From: an uncultured Comamonadaceae bacterium | GTDB lineage: Bacteria > Pseudomonadota > Gammaproteobacteria > Burkholderiales > Burkholderiaceae | Assembly (NCBI GenBank): GCA_946482595.1 | Contig: CAMLSD010000032.1 | Span: 1 to 42,780 of the forward strand | Reading direction: 5' to 3' | Length of the DNA: 42,780 nucleotides | Shown here: positions 41,086-42,780 of the stretch, piece by piece | Layout of the letters: the number at the start of each line of letters is the position of its first letter | Numbering within the stretch: position 1 is the first letter of the stretch | Notes under the pieces: generated by a model | Told to the model about the DNA's origin: nothing | The model's database searches: none | Seen by the model: only the letters and a program-made list of their open reading frames with translations | Made by a program: the position numbers and the translations under genes

Positions 41086-41874
41086 ATGAGCGACATCCTC
41101 AAGAAGATCGTGGCCGTCAAGCACGAGGAGATCGCCGCAGCCCGGCAGCGTGCCGCGCCCACGGCCCTGCGGCGTGCGGCCGAAGCCCTGGGCGGACAGC
41201 GGGACTTCGTCGGCAGCCTGCGCCAGCAGGTCGCGGCCGGCCGGGCCGCCGTGATCGCCGAGATCAAGAAGGCCAGCCCGAGCAAGGGCGTGCTGCGCGA
41301 GCATTTCGTGCCGGCCGAGATCGCAGCCAGCTATGCGCGCCACGGCGCGGCCTGCCTGTCGGTGCTCACCGACGTGCAGTTCTTCCAGGGCTCGCCCGAA
41401 TACCTGCAGCGCGCCCGTGCCGCCTGCGAGCTGCCCGTGCTGCGCAAGGACTTCATGGTCGACGAGTACCAGGTGTTCGAGGCGCGCGCCTGGGGCGCGG
41501 ACTGCATCCTGCTCATCGCCGCCTGCCTCGACGATGCGCAGATGGCCGACCTCGAGGCAGTTGCCCACGCACTGGGCATGGCGGTGCTGGTGGAGGTGCA
41601 CGATCCCGATGAACTCCAGCGCGCGCTGAAGCTCAGGACACCGCTGGTGGGCATCAACAACCGCAACCTGCGCACCTTCGACGTCACGCTGGACACCACC
41701 CTGGGCATGCTGGCCGACGTGCCGGGCGACCGCCTGCTCGTGACCGAGTCGGGCATCCTGGACCGCGACGATGTACGGCGCATGCGCGAGGCCGATGTCC
41801 ATGCCTTCCTGGTGGGCGAGGCCTTCATGCGCGCACCGGACCCGGGGCGGGCACTGGCCGAGCTGTTCGGGTGA
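41086..41874 (+). CDS. trpC: Indole-3-glycerol phosphate synthase
   Basis: A 262-aa TIM-barrel enzyme that closes the indole ring from CdRP. It begins [27 protein letters not shown] holds the catalytic Lys. [56 protein letters not shown] and [12 protein letters not shown] are the successive barrel motifs. It is monofunctional, not fused to TrpF. AGGAGCAG precedes the ATG. It overlaps ung by four bases (GTGA). trpF, trpB and trpA are not in this window. Confidence 0.97.
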   Translation: MSDILKKIVAVKHEEIAAARQRAAPTALRRAAEALGGQRDFVGSLRQQVAAGRAAVIAEIKKASPSKGVLREHFVPAEIAASYARHGAACLSVLTDVQFFQGSPEYLQRARAACELPVLRKDFMVDEYQVFEARAWGADCILLIAACLDDAQMADLEAVAHALGMAVLVEVHDPDELQRALKLRTPLVGINNRNLRTFDVTLDTTLGMLADVPGDRLLVTESGILDRDDVRRMREADVHAFLVGEAFMRAPDPGRALAELFG

Positions 41875-42635
41875 ACGCGCAGCACGACCTGTTCGCTGCG
41901 CCGGCAGCCCAGCCAACCGCGCCAGCGGGCAGCAACCGGCTCGAGCGGCCGCTGTCGCGCTGTTTCGACGAGGTGCCACCCCCCTGGCGGGGTGTCACCG
42001 ACACCTTTCGCGACAGTGCGACGGGCCGCGCGCTGATCGAGTTTGTCGATGGACGTGTGGCTGCCGGCGCGGTCGTCTATCCGGCCCGCGTATTCCATGC
42101 GCTGCATCTGACGCCGCCCGAGCGGGTGCGGGTCGTGATCCTGGGTCAGGACCCTTACCACGGGCCCGGCCAGGCCCAGGGTCTGGCGTTTTCGGTGCCG
42201 GCCGGCCAGCGGGTGCCACCCAGCCTGCGCAACATCCACAAGGAGCTGGCTGCCGATGTCGGTGTCCAGCGGCACAGCAACGGTGACCTGAGCGCCTGGG
42301 CGGCGCAGGGCGTGCTGCTGCTCAACACCACCCTGACCGTCGAGGACGGCCAGCCTCAGAGCCATGCGCGTCAGGGCTGGGAAATGCTCACCGATGCGCT
42401 CATCACGCATGTGTCGCAGGTGGCCGGGCCCTGCGTCTTCATGCTGTGGGGCGCGCCGGCGCAGCGCAAGTCGGCGCTGATCGACGCGGCGCGGCACCTT
42501 GTGCTCACCGCCAACCATCCGTCACCGCTGTCGGCCCTGCGCCCGCCCCAGCCCTTCCTCGGGTGTGGGCATTTCTCGAAGGCGTGCGACTGGCTTGCGC
42601 ACCAGCGCCCTGGCGAGCCGGGCATCGTCTGGTGA
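41871..42635 (+). CDS. ung: Uracil-DNA glycosylase
   Basis: A 254-aa family 1 UDG that removes uracil from DNA. Catalytic Asp94 lies in [18 protein letters not shown] (92-109), and the second active-site motif is HPSPLSA with His216. [17 protein letters not shown] lies between. The start is GTG 41871, overlapping the trpC stop, so it appears translationally coupled to the trp operon. The first ~25 residues are a Pro/Ala-rich extension beyond the conserved domain. An interior start is possible but not obvious. Confidence 0.95.
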   Translation: MNAQHDLFAAPAAQPTAPAGSNRLERPLSRCFDEVPPPWRGVTDTFRDSATGRALIEFVDGRVAAGAVVYPARVFHALHLTPPERVRVVILGQDPYHGPGQAQGLAFSVPAGQRVPPSLRNIHKELAADVGVQRHSNGDLSAWAAQGVLLLNTTLTVEDGQPQSHARQGWEMLTDALITHVSQVAGPCVFMLWGAPAQRKSALIDAARHLVLTANHPSPLSALRPPQPFLGCGHFSKACDWLAHQRPGEPGIVW

Positions 42636-42712
42636 CGGCCCTGTGCTGGGGCTGCGCCTGCGGGTCGACACACTTTTCTTCGAGAGCTATGGCTTTTCCC
42701 AAAGGACCCTGC

Positions 42713-42718
42713 TAGAAT
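42713..42718 (+). promoter_or_regulatory. Candidate extended -10 of the tRNA-Tyr transcript
   Basis: TGCTAGAAT gives an extended -10 with TAGAAT at 42713-42718, 14 bp before the mature tRNA 5' end. The 97-bp gap after ung holds no other feature that I can see. Confidence 0.5.
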
Positions 42719-42732
42719 CTGTGGTTCGCCGC

Positions 42733-42780
42733 GGAGGGGTGCCCGAGTGGCTAAAGGGGGCAGACTGTAAATCTGTTGGC
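42733..42780 (+). tRNA. tRNA-Tyr (anticodon GTA), cut by the window end
   Basis: The acceptor strand GGAGGGG starts at 42733, followed by the D arm (GCCCGAGTGGCTAAAGGGGG) and the anticodon arm CAGACT-GTA-AATCTG. The first 48 bases are present. The variable arm, T arm and acceptor 3' strand lie beyond the window. In many Burkholderiales, tRNA-Tyr is followed by tRNA-Gly, tRNA-Thr and tuf. Confidence 0.93.

Noticed and set aside
1..42780. CRISPR array, prophage, IS transposase or rRNA operon
   Set aside because: No regularly spaced repeats, no phage structural or integrase genes, no transposase and no rRNA text were seen. The only RNA gene is the partial tRNA-Tyr.

Overview
The window is GC-rich (high GC at third codon positions) and carries ordinary betaproteobacterial genes in a layout typical of Burkholderiales: apaG-rpe-gph-trpEGDC with mltA nearby, a fused indolepyruvate ferredoxin oxidoreductase beside an Lrp-type regulator, and a short dispersed-repeat type also found between genes in Comamonadaceae and Rubrivivax/Leptothrix-like bacteria. 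I place it in Burkholderiales, probably the Leptothrix/Rubrivivax/Sphaerotilus side. Genus cannot be fixed from the sequence alone. Genes are tightly packed and no phage, IS transposase, plasmid or CRISPR locus is visible.

Layout. 1-442: noncoding dispersed-repeat-like sequence. 443-3830: a secreted DUF1800 lipoprotein and a Tat-exported DUF1501 protein. 3854-10529: TetR repressor divergent from a complete RND tripartite efflux operon, with an AcrR-like operator between them. 10529-10689: a 161-bp hairpin-forming, MITE-like element that begins in the last base of the efflux operon stop codon. 10702-15761: an AraC regulator divergent from an SDR, a StyA-like flavin monooxygenase, a flavin reductase and a dienelactone-hydrolase/SnoaL fusion; this gene set matches the indole-to-anthranilate (iif/ind) pathway. 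15879-20216: fused indolepyruvate oxidoreductase with a divergent Lrp regulator. 20201-22544: three small envelope proteins, two of which share a Trp/Cys-containing module. 22650-28270: a PAS histidine kinase and NarL-type regulator directly upstream of an ABC importer and cyanase (cynS), i.e. a cyanate-use locus apparently run by a two-component system. 28224-31544: DMT exporter, AraC regulator and a soluble MCP-like protein with a Cache-like region. 31548-35362: mltA, a 48-aa membrane protein whose start codon overlaps that of mltA, a Gcr-type 'recombinase' membrane protein, apaG. 35450-42635: rpe, gph, a chalcone-isomerase-like secreted protein, a trp leader region with a 26-codon Trp-containing leader peptide, trpE-G-D-C and ung. 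The window ends inside a tRNA-Tyr gene.

A common theme is indole/tryptophan chemistry: indole oxidation to anthranilate, oxidative decarboxylation of indolepyruvate-type keto acids, and tryptophan synthesis from chorismate through anthranilate. The strongest items for follow-up are the putative leaderless trpL attenuator with duplicated mutually exclusive pairing segments, the iif-like operon with direct-repeat AraC sites, the two-component/cyanase linkage, and the 161-bp hairpin element.
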